In this document: piece by piece, positions 9,797 to 21,800 of the stretch
How positions within the stretch are numbered: the first letter of the stretch is position 1
How the letters are laid out: each line of letters begins with the position of its first letter
NCBI RefSeq assembly: GCF_040436345.1
Contig: NC_133221.1
Coordinates: 16,489,165-16,553,164 of the forward strand
Reading direction: 5' to 3'
DNA: 64,000 nt
From: Pagrus major
Taxonomy: Eukaryota; Chordata; Actinopteri; Spariformes; Sparidae
Made by a program: the position numbers and the translations under genes
The notes under the pieces: generated by a model
What the model was told of the DNA's origin: nothing
The model's input: only the letters and a program-made list of their open reading frames with translations
Databases searched by the model: none

Positions 9797-11743
9797 ATGA
9801 CACACCATTCCAACAACTCTGTTCGAGACCATATGAAATGGGTCAGTGGAAGTCTCAAACATAATGCCAGTGCATTTCTCTGTTGCTCCATTTACTCAGC
9901 TGCCCCACTTCCCCTGACTCCTTGTCTCTGTGAGGAGTCCTCTGGAGGCCCCCTCTTTCTGCTCTGACATATAGTTTGTGTTGTCAGGCTGGGTTGCTGG
10001 GCTGCGAGGCGGTGCTGTCCAGCATGGCCCTCATGCAAGCCAACAACATCCCAGGCCAGAAGAGGATGATGTCAACCTTGGGCCAGGGGCACAGGGCCAG
10101 TCCCGAGAGCCACCAGACTCACTCGCAGCACAGCCACAACCACCACGGACACCAGGTTCACCACGGACAAGCGCAGCATAGCCACATGGGCCATCACTCA
10201 TCAGGCAGCTGTCCGCCCCTGGTAAGACAGAAAACACCAAACAGGGTCACTCAGAAAGTTTATTTTCTTCTTTCTCTTTGCTTTCAAGAACAAAATTTAA
10301 ACTGGCAATAGAAACGTTTTTTGCTGTAACTTTATCATCATGAACTACATGTTAATTGCACAATGTAATGACTATAGAATAATGACACCATCTGCATTTA
10401 GTTTGGTTAAAGTAAATTCTTACCCTGTAAGCTTTATGTGAATGTGTTTGCTGCTTGATTGGAAGTTAGCATTGTTTTGGAATGTACTGCAAAACAGTGG
10501 TCTATAATGGCTTCGACCGTTCTTTCCTCCTAAAGCTGATCCGAAAAGATGGAGATTATCACTCATCAAGAATGATGGATGAAAAGGACATACAGGCAAA
10601 CCAGAATATGCAACCCAAGAAGAAGCACAAAAAATCTGGTTCGTCCAACAAAGTGAAAGAGAAAGTGGAGGTAAGGATTGTTTCAAAGCTGCACTTTTAA
10701 ATATATGTCAAGATCAATTTCAACTAATTTTGTTTTCTTTGTTAGCATTTACTTCCACAAATGGACATGGATGATGACGACATTTCCTTGAAAGTCCAGA
10801 AGAACTTCATCTGTGACCACTGCTATGGAGCTTTCCGGAGTAGCTACCACCTCAAACGACATATACTCACACATACAGGTGAGAACTCACAGCTCGGGGC
10901 TGCGCTTCAGTGTGACCTGCCTCACTTCTTTGTATGTAATAGTTGTAGTAGTAGTTGTAGTAGTTTTAGTGGTGTAATGAGTAGTGAGGCTGCTCTTCAG
11001 CCAGTGGACCTCAGTGAACATCCAGCCTTCTAAAACTCCATCTGCATGGATTAAACTACAAAAAAGCTGCCGACTCTAGCCATCTTAAATTAATTAATTT
11101 GTCATTCATTAACTTTTATTTAGACAGTTTAATATGTTATAATGCCTTACAACCTTCCTTACTCTTCTTTTTGTTAACATAGTTCTGCTGCTCTTTTGGT
11201 TGGGACTCTCAAAAAAGTAGATTTTAATTACAGATTAACTTTAAAAACAAATGTTTATAGTATCTTCCATCCAGTGCAATATGTTGCAAGTCCTGATAAA
11301 TGTTGATAAATGTTCCGCTTATGGTTGTTGACAGGAGAAAAGCCATTTGCTTGTGACGCGTGTGATATGCGGTTCATTCAGCGCTACCACCTGGACAGAC
11401 ACAAGAGGGTGCACAGCGGAGAGAAGCCGTACCAGTGTGATCGCTGCCATCAGGTTAGTTAACCTTTGTTTCAGCATGGTTTGTATGCTTTACTTTTGGG
11501 TTTCTGTTTACTCACATCCATCTGTCTTTGCAGTGTCGGTAGCATTGCTCCTCTAACTTTCTTTCCCGCCCATCTTTCTTTGCCTGGCTACAGAACTTCT
11601 CGCGAACAGACAGGCTGCTGAGACACCGACGGCTATGTACAGTCGGGATAAGCAAAGAGGAAAACCAGTTCTCACAGGACACATCTGCCCATCCAGCTTC
11701 CTGGAGCCCCCTACAGCCTTCCAACAACCGTCTGACTGTCTGA
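9797..11743 (+). CDS. znf740: Zinc finger protein 740
   Basis: Nuclear C2H2 zinc-finger protein, presumed DNA-binding regulator. Coding exons: 9797-9841 (exon from 9690), 9988-10221, 10536-10670, 10746-10878, 11335-11453, 11594-11743. They join in phase for 271 residues. The first piece is [15 protein letters not shown], then [12 protein letters not shown], which lines up with the LLACEGL start of human ZNF740. A later ATG at 10024 is an alternative start. A histidine-rich stretch spans roughly residues 55-90. A lysine-rich segment (KPKKKHKKS-like) precedes an acidic run (MDMDDDD). Three fingers follow: Cys161/164-His177/181, Cys189/192-His205/209, and Cys217/220-His233/Cys237, the last being C2HC as in the human protein. 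HTGEKPF and HSGEKPY linkers are intact. Exon 9690-9841 uses a GTCAGT donor, the weakest junction in the model. Confidence 0.92.
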
Positions 11744-13560
11744 CCCTCAGCTTCACATAGAGACCCTACAGACAGCAGCAGTCTGCAGCTCAGTGACATC
11801 GCACGTTGGAGTTCAACAGTCCTGTAATCCTGAAAACAGCCTAGATCAAACACAACCAAACTTCAGTTTGCTCTCGCCAGCTCCTTCATAGAGCTTGATA
11901 TTGGATTTTTGTACTTTTTTTTAATCTATTGTTACATTCATGTACAGGCAAAAGAGAAAGGACTAATAGAGGATCTTGGACAACAGGTGATGATATAATG
12001 GCAATAACAGAAACGCACACACGTATATTTTGGTAATGCTGCCAAGGGATTACAAGTATTTCTGACTGCATTGACCTGCAGTCAAACCCAGTGCTGCCCT
12101 CTAGTACATATGGAGGGTTGACTAAAGGACACGCACAGAACTGTGCAGCTTTTAAGTGTTCATGTCCCACTCATTTTGTGTTCTTTATGCTACTAATCCT
12201 GCACCAGCTACTGCTCATGAGCGAAAGATCACAGCAGCTTTGTGGTCCAGGCTGCCTTAAGGTTGTAATTAGGCACCGATCTGAAATTAAATTAATGTAC
12301 TTTTTGATAACACTCATCTAAACATGAAAGGGGTTTGTTACAAGCTAGTCATACATTTTTTATTCATGTACAAGCCTTTTTTCCCCCAACACACAAGTCT
12401 TAAAGGGGTGTAAAATAATGTATCACCAGCTATTTCATAACTGAAGAATAACTGCAGGTGAATCCCTGTTGTTGATTATGATGAAAAACACTAAAGGTTG
12501 ACTGGATGTTCCTGAAATGTTACATTTTCAACTAATCTCGAGTTTAGTTAAGTTGTGAAGAGACGGCTGGCTCACACATTCACTGGTCTACCTTGTTTTA
12601 AAGGCGTTTTGTCCTGACTGTTTATAGATAACACGGCTGAGGTACATTTGAAGGCTGACAGGTTTTGTAGGAAGAGCCTTGATTTTTTTTTTTAAGCTCT
12701 TGAACAAAGTTAGTGAGTTTTTTTAATAATGTGAACTGGATGAGGAACCACCCGTTTGTTACGAAAATTAGGTGTTTCCTGAAGAGCTCCTAAATTAATT
12801 TGGTTCATTCATAGAGTTCAAGAGCTCAGCTCCGTCTTGACCTGACTGAATGTGATCTGAATACAGTGCCGTGTTATTTCATCTCTTGAGCATCTTCAGT
12901 GAAGGTGACTAATTGTATGCAGTGGACAGGGGAATATAAAGTCCACGCGGTGTTTTGTAAGACGATAGCCTTCATTATCTTGTGTTCGGACTGTAAACAC
13001 TGGACTGAAGAGGTTAGCTCAGTTGTAGAGGATTGTATTGTAGTCTGGTACACCTTGCTGTCAAACTTTTAGATGATGTGAAAGGAGTTCGGGGCCCATC
13101 ACCGACTTGTCTACTTTTTATGAAGTTAATATATATTTAAATTGTATTAGGGCTAGAAAATAGTATGTATGGGACCTACACTCCAAAAGAAAATCAAAGT
13201 ATTTACGAAGTTATAATCATTAGTCTGATGATTTCTTATGACAACTGAAAAGAGCATTGCAAGTCATCCTTCAACTTGCTATTAGGAGTAAAGTTAAAGC
13301 TGCCACTGTTGCCCTTTTAGTATAGCAGCCATGATTAGTCGGTATATTTTTGGTTTCTTTAGCATGCATTTGTTGGAGGATCTTGTATACATTTCTTTGG
13401 GTAAAGACGTATTTTTTAAAAATGTGAGCCCCACCTTATTTGTCATTTCCGGGGTTAAGTGAAATCAAATTTGACTCAGTCAATCCTACTGTAGTATGGA
13501 GTTTGTAAAGGAGTTTTAGGGCCCCACATCTCAATAAAGCTGTTACACTTTTTAAACAAA
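11744..13560 (+). other. znf740: znf740 3' UTR (probable)
   Basis: AT-rich, non-repetitive sequence without reading frames of note continues from the stop codon to an AATAAA at 13533-13538 followed by a T-rich stretch. That would give a 3' UTR of about 1.8 kb. Extent is inferred from the signal only; earlier cleavage is possible. Confidence 0.45.
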
Positions 13561-15020
13561 TTCATGTTTTCTTCACAATTTCTTTTAAAGATCCAGATGT
13601 CCCCTTTTCATTTGTTTTCTAGAAAGACTAAATTTCAGACAGAAATACGGTATGTTCAGCGTACTTAGCAGAATGAATTACCCATAAATTGATGTGACCC
13701 ATTTCAGTAGTTTTCTGCTGAGCACCAGTGAGCATAAAATTCTTTATTTTATTAAAGAATTAGTCATGACATGTCTTTAAATGGCACATAACTTGCTGAA
13801 TCTTTCAAATTAGAAAGACTGCACATTTCAGAAGTGTAATGCACTAATTGTGTCAGCAGATGGCATCAATGACCATATGAGGGCCAATTTTCTCTCTAGT
13901 GCAGTAATGAAGATGAAGAAACACTTCAAATGTTTTTATTTTCCCAGATCGGTGGTAATTCAAAAGAAATAACAGAAGTACTTATTTCCTCTTGGGGAAA
14001 TTCAATTTTGTACATAATTGTCTCGAATAAGATTAAATCAGATAGTCCTCACTGTCTATGATGGTTAATCTGTTCATTTAATTATAGATTAAAGGGAAGA
14101 GCATTGTTGCTACACGAGTGAGTTTTGGGAGGCAGATGTGTAGAAAACAAGCAGTAACATCGATCAAAAGACAAATCTCCTGTCTCTGCTTGCGTTTGGA
14201 TAGAATACAAAGTTTTGTTCAGAAGACCTATCAAGCTACAATGAGAAAACTGACAAAAACCTCACTTTATATTTACAGTTATGAGTGAGTAAGGAAAACA
14301 ATCCAATGAATCAAAATACAATGTGTAAGATCTAAGCATTTACTCCTTTCTTTCAAATGAGGCTACAAATGTAGCCTGTTTTCATAACAAATTCATCTAC
14401 TTCTCCTCGTACCAGAGCTAACTGTCTTAAACAGAATCCCTTTTTTCTGACCAATGTTCAATAAAACAAAACCTCCTCAATTTACAAAGATATGAAGCTG
14501 AGGAAAACAGCAAACCCTCACATTTGAGAAACAGACATGTCTTTTGAGGGGGTTTATAAGAGAATCAAAACTATTCATTGCGAATGACAATTGCCAGTGA
14601 ATAATTCTAATTTTTATTACCTATTAATTACCTGTACAACTATACACTGCAATACAGTTTTGGCACTTAGGTTGGTTTATACAAAGCCTTGTCTGCACCA
14701 CAAGAGGGAGGTGTATCCCAAGTTACTGTGTTCTCACAACGTTGCTACAGACACTAAGGAACAGATGGTACATGCGCCATGCAAAGCCAAGTGCTCTGTA
14801 GTTTTTTGGAGCCTTTATGTAGTTATCGATAAGGCTGGATCAACGAATGATCAATACATCTTTTCCATGAACCAATCACTGATATAATAGCATGGAGTTG
14901 TTTGGAAATGCATATATGACCCAGATTCAATGTTGCATACCACTACTTATACTGCATACTACTATAGTTTAGGTCCAAAGGGTTTTCCCACCTTAACCAG
15001 GGAGATTCTGTTTTCTGTTG
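13561..15020. other. Intergenic DNA, nothing recognised
   Basis: AT-rich sequence downstream of znf740. No exon with splice sites, no RNA gene and no clear repeat was recognised. The 98-codon frame at 14591 has no familiar motif and biased AT composition, and is not called. Confidence 0.4.
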
Positions 15021-15024
15021 TTGG

Positions 15025-15450
15025 TTGGTTGGTTTGACAGTAGAACTACACAAAAACTACTGAACACATTTCCACATAACTTGGATGGAGGATGGGTCTC
15101 GGACCAGAATAGAATCCATTAACTTTTGGTGCAGATCTGGATGAAGGGATGGATCCAGGAATTTTTTTCGCACTTTCTTTAACATCGCGAAATAGGATAT
15201 TTTCATCATTTTCATTAATTTCTCAGGGAATAATCGCTGTATTTAGGTGGCAGGGTATCTATGAGTGGGTACAATTTGATGTGGATCCTAGATCAGGTGA
15301 TCTTAAATTATGGTAAGCAGTTATGGTTGGTTTTATATCTAGAGTGATAGAGGGCTACTGAGTTTGATATTGGACTAGGCTTGATTGAATTAGTGGGGAC
15401 TGTTGGGCCTTGGAAGAGGTATGTGCTCTACTGAGTGCCATTCAAGTGTA
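15025..15450 (+). mobile_element. 3' region of a LINE-like interspersed repeat
   Basis: Phrases such as 'ttttggtgcagatctggatg', 'ggatccaggaatttttttcg', 'tttctttaacatcgcgaaat', 'gggactgttgggccttgg' and 'atgtgctctactgagtgcca' belong to a very common fish repeat that I associate with the 3' end of RTE-type LINEs. There is no reading frame left, so this is a decayed fragment. The family assignment is from memory. Confidence 0.55.
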
Positions 15451-15690
15451 AAGGTGCACTATGTAGTTTTGGGGAAGAAATTTTAATCAAAGGAAAAGAT
15501 CTTCATTGACTGATTTTTGTTTTAAAGCCTAAACAAACTAAATAAACGTTCTTAATAAACTGTCCTTAAAGGACAACACAATTTCATACTATTTTACTTT
15601 GTTTATATTTGGCGGACCCTGCCACCTTTCTAGCTTCAAACAGTGTTCTGGGGACCTTATTTTGCTCTGAGAAGAGCTTGTTTGTATGAT
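15451..15690 (+). repeat. Teleost dispersed repeat ('GTGCACTATGTAGTTTTGGG')
   Basis: Begins GGTGCACTATGTAGTTTTGG and includes 'cattgactgatttttg', 'tttatatttggcggaccctg' and 'ccacctttctagcttcaaac', all text of a very common short fish element. It is adjacent to the LINE-like fragment at 15025-15450, so insertions are clustered here. Non-coding. Confidence 0.55.
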
Positions 15691-15889
15691 AAATATTTGA
15701 GTTTGTATTATCTTCTCTAATTTATATTGTAAACATCCAAATTCTGATTTTTAATTCCTTCTCCATTCCTTCTACATACACTTCAGTATAAACCATACAA
15801 CTATGTTAAATAAAGATTAAAGATACACAAAAGAACATATATATAGGCAAATAAACATAACAGAAGTACATTAACATTGCACATCATCA

Positions 15890-16250
15890 TTTGATATCTT
15901 CCTCTAGATGTTACTTTTATATAATAATGTGATAAATGATACCAGACCTGGTAACATTTTCCTTCGTCATTGTTTAATCTGGCCATCCTCAGTTCAAAGG
16001 AGGCATTAGTCATCTGCCTAACCCAGTCAGTAAATTCTGGCCGAGTCTGGCTCTTCCAGTGGTGAAGAATAATTCTGGCTTCAGTGATGAAACCTGTCAA
16101 TGCTAAACCAAATTCCTGATGGTAGATCTGATCTGTCTGCCAGTAGACAAAGTTGCCAAAATTCTGATAAGGAGCTCTCAAGGCCATCCACCCAATTTTC
16201 AAGTAACTTCTTTCCAAAAAGGAAAAACCAAAGAACATTCCCACAATGAG
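15890..16250 (-). mobile_element. Decayed LINE (L1/Tx1-like) ORF2 C-terminal remnant
   Basis: The minus strand keeps an open stretch encoding LRAPYQNFG, then FGLALTGFITEARIILHHWK and TDWVRQMTNASFELRMARLN, ending VWYHLSHYY. Its layout (hydrophobic 'alrAArkaI..hWk' helix, 'p...W...m...a..E', then a terminal W..Y motif) matches the C-terminal tail after the reverse transcriptase of fish L1/Tx1-type elements. There is no reverse transcriptase domain and no ORF1, so it is a 5'-truncated dead copy, not a host gene. Confidence 0.5.
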
Positions 16251-16372
16251 TGTAAGAGGGTACCTGCCTCTACACGACAGGAGACCAATTTAATGAGTTT
16301 GCAAATACAATTTGATTACAGAAGTTGCTAAATTAAACACAGCAATCAGCCCTGTATACATGATAAATGTGA

Positions 16373-16419
<47 letters not shown>
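16373..16419. repeat. (AT)n microsatellite
   Basis: About 47 bases of uninterrupted AT dinucleotide next to the LINE remnant. Confidence 0.95.
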
Positions 16420-16423
<4 letters not shown>

Positions 16424-16429
16424 CATGAT

Positions 16430-18740
16430 TTGTTATAAAAGTTAGTGTTAAGAAGTATTATAGCCAAGCTGGGTAATCAAACAGACGTAAAAGTCTGTGT
16501 GGTGATAGCTGATCCCCACATTCCTCAGAGAGGTGGAGGGAATTTCTTCGAGTACACTGCCCCGTCATTTGGCCTGCATGGGTATTGCCACATCAGTCGT
16601 ACGTTAGGAAGTACAGATCATACCCTTTAGCACCTTCCTCTTTGCTATTGACCAGTTCCTTAATTAAAGCATTAGGATTGGCAGGATGAGATCAGCCTGA
16701 AGGCTGCTGGGAGTGTGCGCCTTCCCCCATGGGAGACATCCCCTCCCTCTGTAGCCTGATTTACAGCACCCACAGGCCCCCGGCACTTAACAATGGACCT
16801 CCTTTAAGTGAGGTAGATGGGGAGGAGACCAGAGCGGGGGAGATAACACTCCATCTTCATACACAAAGTGCTGAAATCATCGAGGTTCGAAATCATCTCC
16901 GCGAGACAGACTGATCATGGAGTCAGTCCGGAGGTAAAGTGTGGGAGTGCTGCTCAGTCTGGCTCACTCTATCAGGGAGGAGAGCTCTGTTGGAGAGTGA
17001 TAGCCAACTCTCTACATGCTCACCTCTCCTGTCAGAGGGGGATAAAAAGAATAGGTCCTCCAAACAGAAATTTCCTGAATAACCAGTAAATCTAAGCTGA
17101 CTGCTCACACTGTGGCTCTGTAAACATATGGGTGGTTCAGAGGTTTACAAAAACAAGCGTTCAGCAGGAGAAACGTTCCGTCTCCTACAAATGTTTGGAT
17201 GCCCCCTGATCAAATACATCACAGGCGTACAGCGGATGATTGAAACCCTCCCAACAATAGCTCCTGCTATCTCCCTCTCCCCGAGGTGTGGGAGAGCCTT
17301 TTCATCTCAGGCTTTGATTAATAAAGGAATCGCTGGTTGGTTGAAAGCAGCGGTCTGCCCCCTCCACACACACCCCCCTGAGCATCCATCATGCCAATGA
17401 CAGCCCACCTCTCCGTGTTAATTAGCGGTGATATTTAAGCTGTCTGAGGTGCTCCATGGCCGTCAGCGTGGTGGTGGTGCTGCTGATCATTAAATTTTCA
17501 CTTCCTCTGTCCAGGTTACTCCCATTCTCCTGGACACCTCAGTGAACACGTCCTCAAACGTTCACACAGGCCAAGTGTGGCGATCAAGACATGACGAAGA
17601 ATGAAAGAAAATGTAAAGAACAACTAAAGAGAGAACCAGGAATAATATGAATCCACTGTTAACGTGACCTCGTTGTTGCACTCACTCATTTTAATGTTAA
17701 CCCAACTGTGTTAGCATAAATGTAAAAACATCAATTTGACTTATCACACTCGCTCAATAATTATTTGATATTGCATGAAAGAATTCACCATCAATCTAAA
17801 GTTCTCGTCAAACAATGAGCAGTGAAGGTGTGAGTGCATTACTTATTAATGATTACCAAATATTGTAATATTCTCTAATACTGGGGGCTATTATTCAGAG
17901 ATAAATTATGTATGTAGCTCAATCCTGGTCTGCCTTATAACCAAAAGGCATCCTGCACCAATATGAGAACTTTAGTGATATAAAATTAAAGAACAGCTGG
18001 GTTAAGTGAAGGGTCTTAGCAAACGGCAGCCATTTTACACCAATCTGAGATGGACAAAATGGCTTCCAGAGTGTAAACAAAGTTGGTGTGTGCAGACCCT
18101 TAAGGTGCCAGGGTGCTACTGTTACCAAAATGTAGTAAACATATGAAAGTTACCGACGGGATGTCTGCCAGCCACCTGCCTCACACAACATCTCTGATGG
18201 GAAATATTCTGTCACAAACTGTCCCATATTCACACGTCTGCCAGTACTTTTCTAATTAGTGCAACTCAACAAGATTAATTAGTCTCTGCACATCAGTCCC
18301 AGTACTCAAAATACAACACAGAGGAGAAGAGAAGCGAAAGCCATCACCCATCTGACTGGTAACAGGGGAAAAGACAAGTTCGGCCTACTTGCATATTTTG
18401 ATACATTCAAATCATGAATATTCATGCGTGAAAATTAATCTCCAGTCAAGTCAGAACTTGCAACCTGAGTTTTGACAATTAACTTTTTGCAGTTTGTCTT
18501 TATTGGATACAAATACAGAGTGAAGCCTGAAAGAGAAACGGGTTGGGCGAAAACAACTATAAGCTTGACCAACAGTCTTTGAACATGTGACCCATCATGC
18601 CCTTTTTCACAGAAGTAGTTTTGGCATGTCATCGTAGGAAAAGCAAAGGTGTAAATAAAAAAATAATGAATTCTATTTACAGGAGCTGCTTCAGTTTAAA
18701 GATCCTGGAGATGTGCATGCTGGCTCACTGTCACGCCATT
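16430..18740. other. Unique, GC-variable intergenic DNA (possible conserved non-coding elements)
   Basis: After the (AT)n tract the sequence becomes more balanced in composition and free of recognised repeats, particularly 16500-17560. It has homeobox-type cores (TTAATTAG at 17419-17426 and TTGATTAATAAAG near 17314). Reading frames are short and interrupted. Conservation cannot be judged without alignment; it is flagged as a candidate regulatory block. Confidence 0.25.
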
Positions 18741-18744
18741 TGGG

Positions 18745-18850
18745 CTGGGCAATATACTGATATTATATCATTATTGTGATATGAGACTATATATCATCTC
18801 GGATTTTGGATATCGCTATATTTTGATATAGTATAAGTGTTGTCTTTTCC
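18745..18850. repeat. Fragment of a teleost 'GGGCTGGGCAATAT' repeat
   Basis: Starts 'tgggctgggcaatatactga' and continues with runs of 'gatat', including 'ttttggatatcgctatattt'. This is typical of a widespread fish MITE/SINE-like family. No termini pair is clear. Confidence 0.45.
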
Positions 18851-21800
18851 TGATTTTAAAGGCTGCATCACAGTTAAGTGATGTAATTTTCTTAAGTTAT
18901 CAGACTGTTTTACTTGTTCCAATACTTGCCTTTACCCACTTATCATTACATCCACATTACTAGTGGTTATATATCTAAAATCTTATTGTGTTAATATTTT
19001 GTGAAAGCACCAACAGTCATCCCGACAATATTGTCCCAATATCGACATTGAGGTACTTGGTCCTAGCATTTATGATTCCTAGGATTTATAAAGTGTCACC
19101 TGTGCTTTTCCAGTCAATGACAAGTCAAAATGTCTACTGTGAAAAAGGTCTATTATATCACTTTAACACTGACATTAGTGCGTATACGCAGGTTTTTAAA
19201 GCGCTCACCAAAACAGGCGATTAAGTCCTTTCACACTGCCAGTAGACGAATTTGCGCTGTTGTTGTTTTTTCTTGTGTCATCAGGGAACAGTAGAGGGAA
19301 CTCGCTATGTTCGAGCGCTGCCTGAACAGAGACAAATTTAAAAGAATTAACAAGACAGCAGGCTTAACTTAACAACACACATCATAGCATTGCGCCTGAA
19401 GAGTGGCGAATATATTTGGTGTTCACCTGGGTGTTGTGTTCACATTACAGCCAATCGAAGGTGGACACAAGAAATACCAGTGGCTACTGCAGAGTCTATT
19501 GACCCGGTAGTGAATGCCAATTGTACACATTCACATTGAAGACAAAAGCCAGATGCTAGCGTGTGTTTGTGGCTATTTCAACCAGTGTGCAAAGGGTATT
19601 ACACAACTTATGTATGAGTTTCTTATGTGTAGTCCTCAATCCACACTATCACTCAATATCAGCCTCAATGAAAGAATGTTTTTCTAGTCAAGATCAGGAG
19701 GCTGCTGAATATGAGGGTTTCCTGCTCTACTATTTACACCTTTGCTAACACTCTGCAGTGTATGTAGATATATTTACAAAGATCAAGTTCAGTTGTGCAG
19801 GACCTTGTTGCTGAGATTTATTTCGCCACACAGTCATCCACATTCCCCTTGACAGGATGAATGCCCCGGTGCCCTGCCGACTGTGTAAAAATCACTTTCC
19901 AATGGAGGTGCGTTCAGCCTCGACAGATACATTAACATGCCTTGGCCTTATGCCACCCTATTAATCCACAGCTTGTTGGTACACGTTTGGACTGAGCTGC
20001 TTCTCTGGGGAACGACCAACCAGCCACAACAAGAAGAGTCCATATTTGGCCTTCAGAGGTGCTGCATGCTCACTGCACTGTGGGGAGACATATTTATCTG
20101 GGAAGACACAACCTTTATGTTCCATAGACCAGAAACACATTTACAAATATAGTGAGACATGGAAATTAAACCAACCATCCATTGAATTAATCAGAATACT
20201 ATTCTTCAGTAAAGCTTTTTCCTTGCTAGAACTGTAGAGCAGAACAAGGTTCACAAATAGAGCACGATTCTACAGAAAAGACCTCATTGAAAAGGTTAAC
20301 CCTACGCAGGTATATTTGTCTCATCTCTTCTAACACACCGACAAACTATCAATCATTCCCCTGAGTTCAGAGGGATCATGTCTCTTTAAGATGTAAAACC
20401 TGTTTTCTTTCTCTTACATGGCACATTGTCAGAGGGCACGCTGCGTAACCCCAAGTTATCAAGTTCATGAGAAGGTCTCCGATGAAATTACGCAATCCCG
20501 CTTGACAAGGCAAGTCCAGGGCTTTCCTCAGTCTCTTTATTTCCCGACAATTTTCCACTTGAGCAGACGACCTCAAGTGTGAAGTGAAAGAGTAAAGAGA
20601 GGGATTTGATATCCAAGGGAAACGGTGCATGAATCCACTAGGGGTTGATAGACAGGGCAGGGGCAGCCATGCTTTTTACCCTTAGAGATTTCCGTGGGTC
20701 AAGGCTGTTACAGGGCCACATTCTCGCTCTTCTTGATCCTGTCAGGACAGACTGTCAGGCTGATGAAGAGATAGGCTGCAGATAGATGATGGCGTTGCAC
20801 GAACACTGAGGCTGCAGTGAGCAGATACAGTAGTCAGACGCCAAAGTGACTTTGGCAGTTTGCTTCTGCTGATCAGATATGCGATAGACATGTGATTTAG
20901 GATCTTTTGACTCCCAAGTCAAACAAGAACCTGCTGATCATGAGAGTTGTGGAATGAGAGAAGAAGGAAGACAAATGCACATTCCCACGCAGGTAGAAAA
21001 ACAGAGGTAGAGATGTGCCTGGATGCATGCAGACATGTCCCATCATACACATTACTTGGATTTTTTAAATATTTTTTGAAGCACTCAAAGCATTTCTGGA
21101 TAGATAACTAGCATTTTCCCCCATCACACATTTCTCTGTTCTTCCTCTGTGCTCACAAGAAGGTCTCTTCTCTCATGACGTCAGGACTATTATACTCCAG
21201 CGCCACCCCCCTTCAGGGATAAGATTTTACGATTGCAACCTGACACCGTTTCTGTGTCCTATAAGCGACAGAGCTGTAACTCACTTCAAAGGCAGGAGGC
21301 ATCAAATCACAGTGCACCCATAAATTAACCTGTCGAATCTTGGCCAATGAGGAGGCAGTGCTAAATCTCAGCTGTCACGCTGGCGGCCAATGGAAAGACG
21401 ATGGCAGTAAATCTGTCAGGGCCGCGTCTGTTAACGGTGTTGTGGTGTGGTTGGGGAATCCACGGGGAGGGAGGGGAGAAAGTGAGAAAGAGTGGATGAC
21501 AGAGGGAGGAGGGAACAAACGGAGTGTTCACAGCTATGCAACGAGAAAATGCTTTTCTTTACATTCTTTGGCCCGGCTGATACAAAAATACATCCTCACA
21601 TATTGTAGTTTAACAGTGGAAAGTGTGCAGAGGAATTTTTTCAAGCAAAACAAGACTAAACGCGGGCAGAAAAAAACAGCAGAAACAGACTATATGTCTC
21701 CTGATGGATGCAGTGGGAGTTGGATAACACCAGCAGAAACACTCATAAAGCTTTACAACCAGCATGGCTGCGTCTGATGTTGACTGTCTACAGTGAAAAT

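Noticed and set aside
15801-16244. 147-codon minus-strand frame as a host gene
   Set aside because: It resembles the tail of a LINE polymerase, sits among other repeats, and lacks splice sites or an upstream exon.
21340-21777. 145-codon plus-strand frame in the desert
   Set aside because: No domain, no splice context and no recognisable relative.
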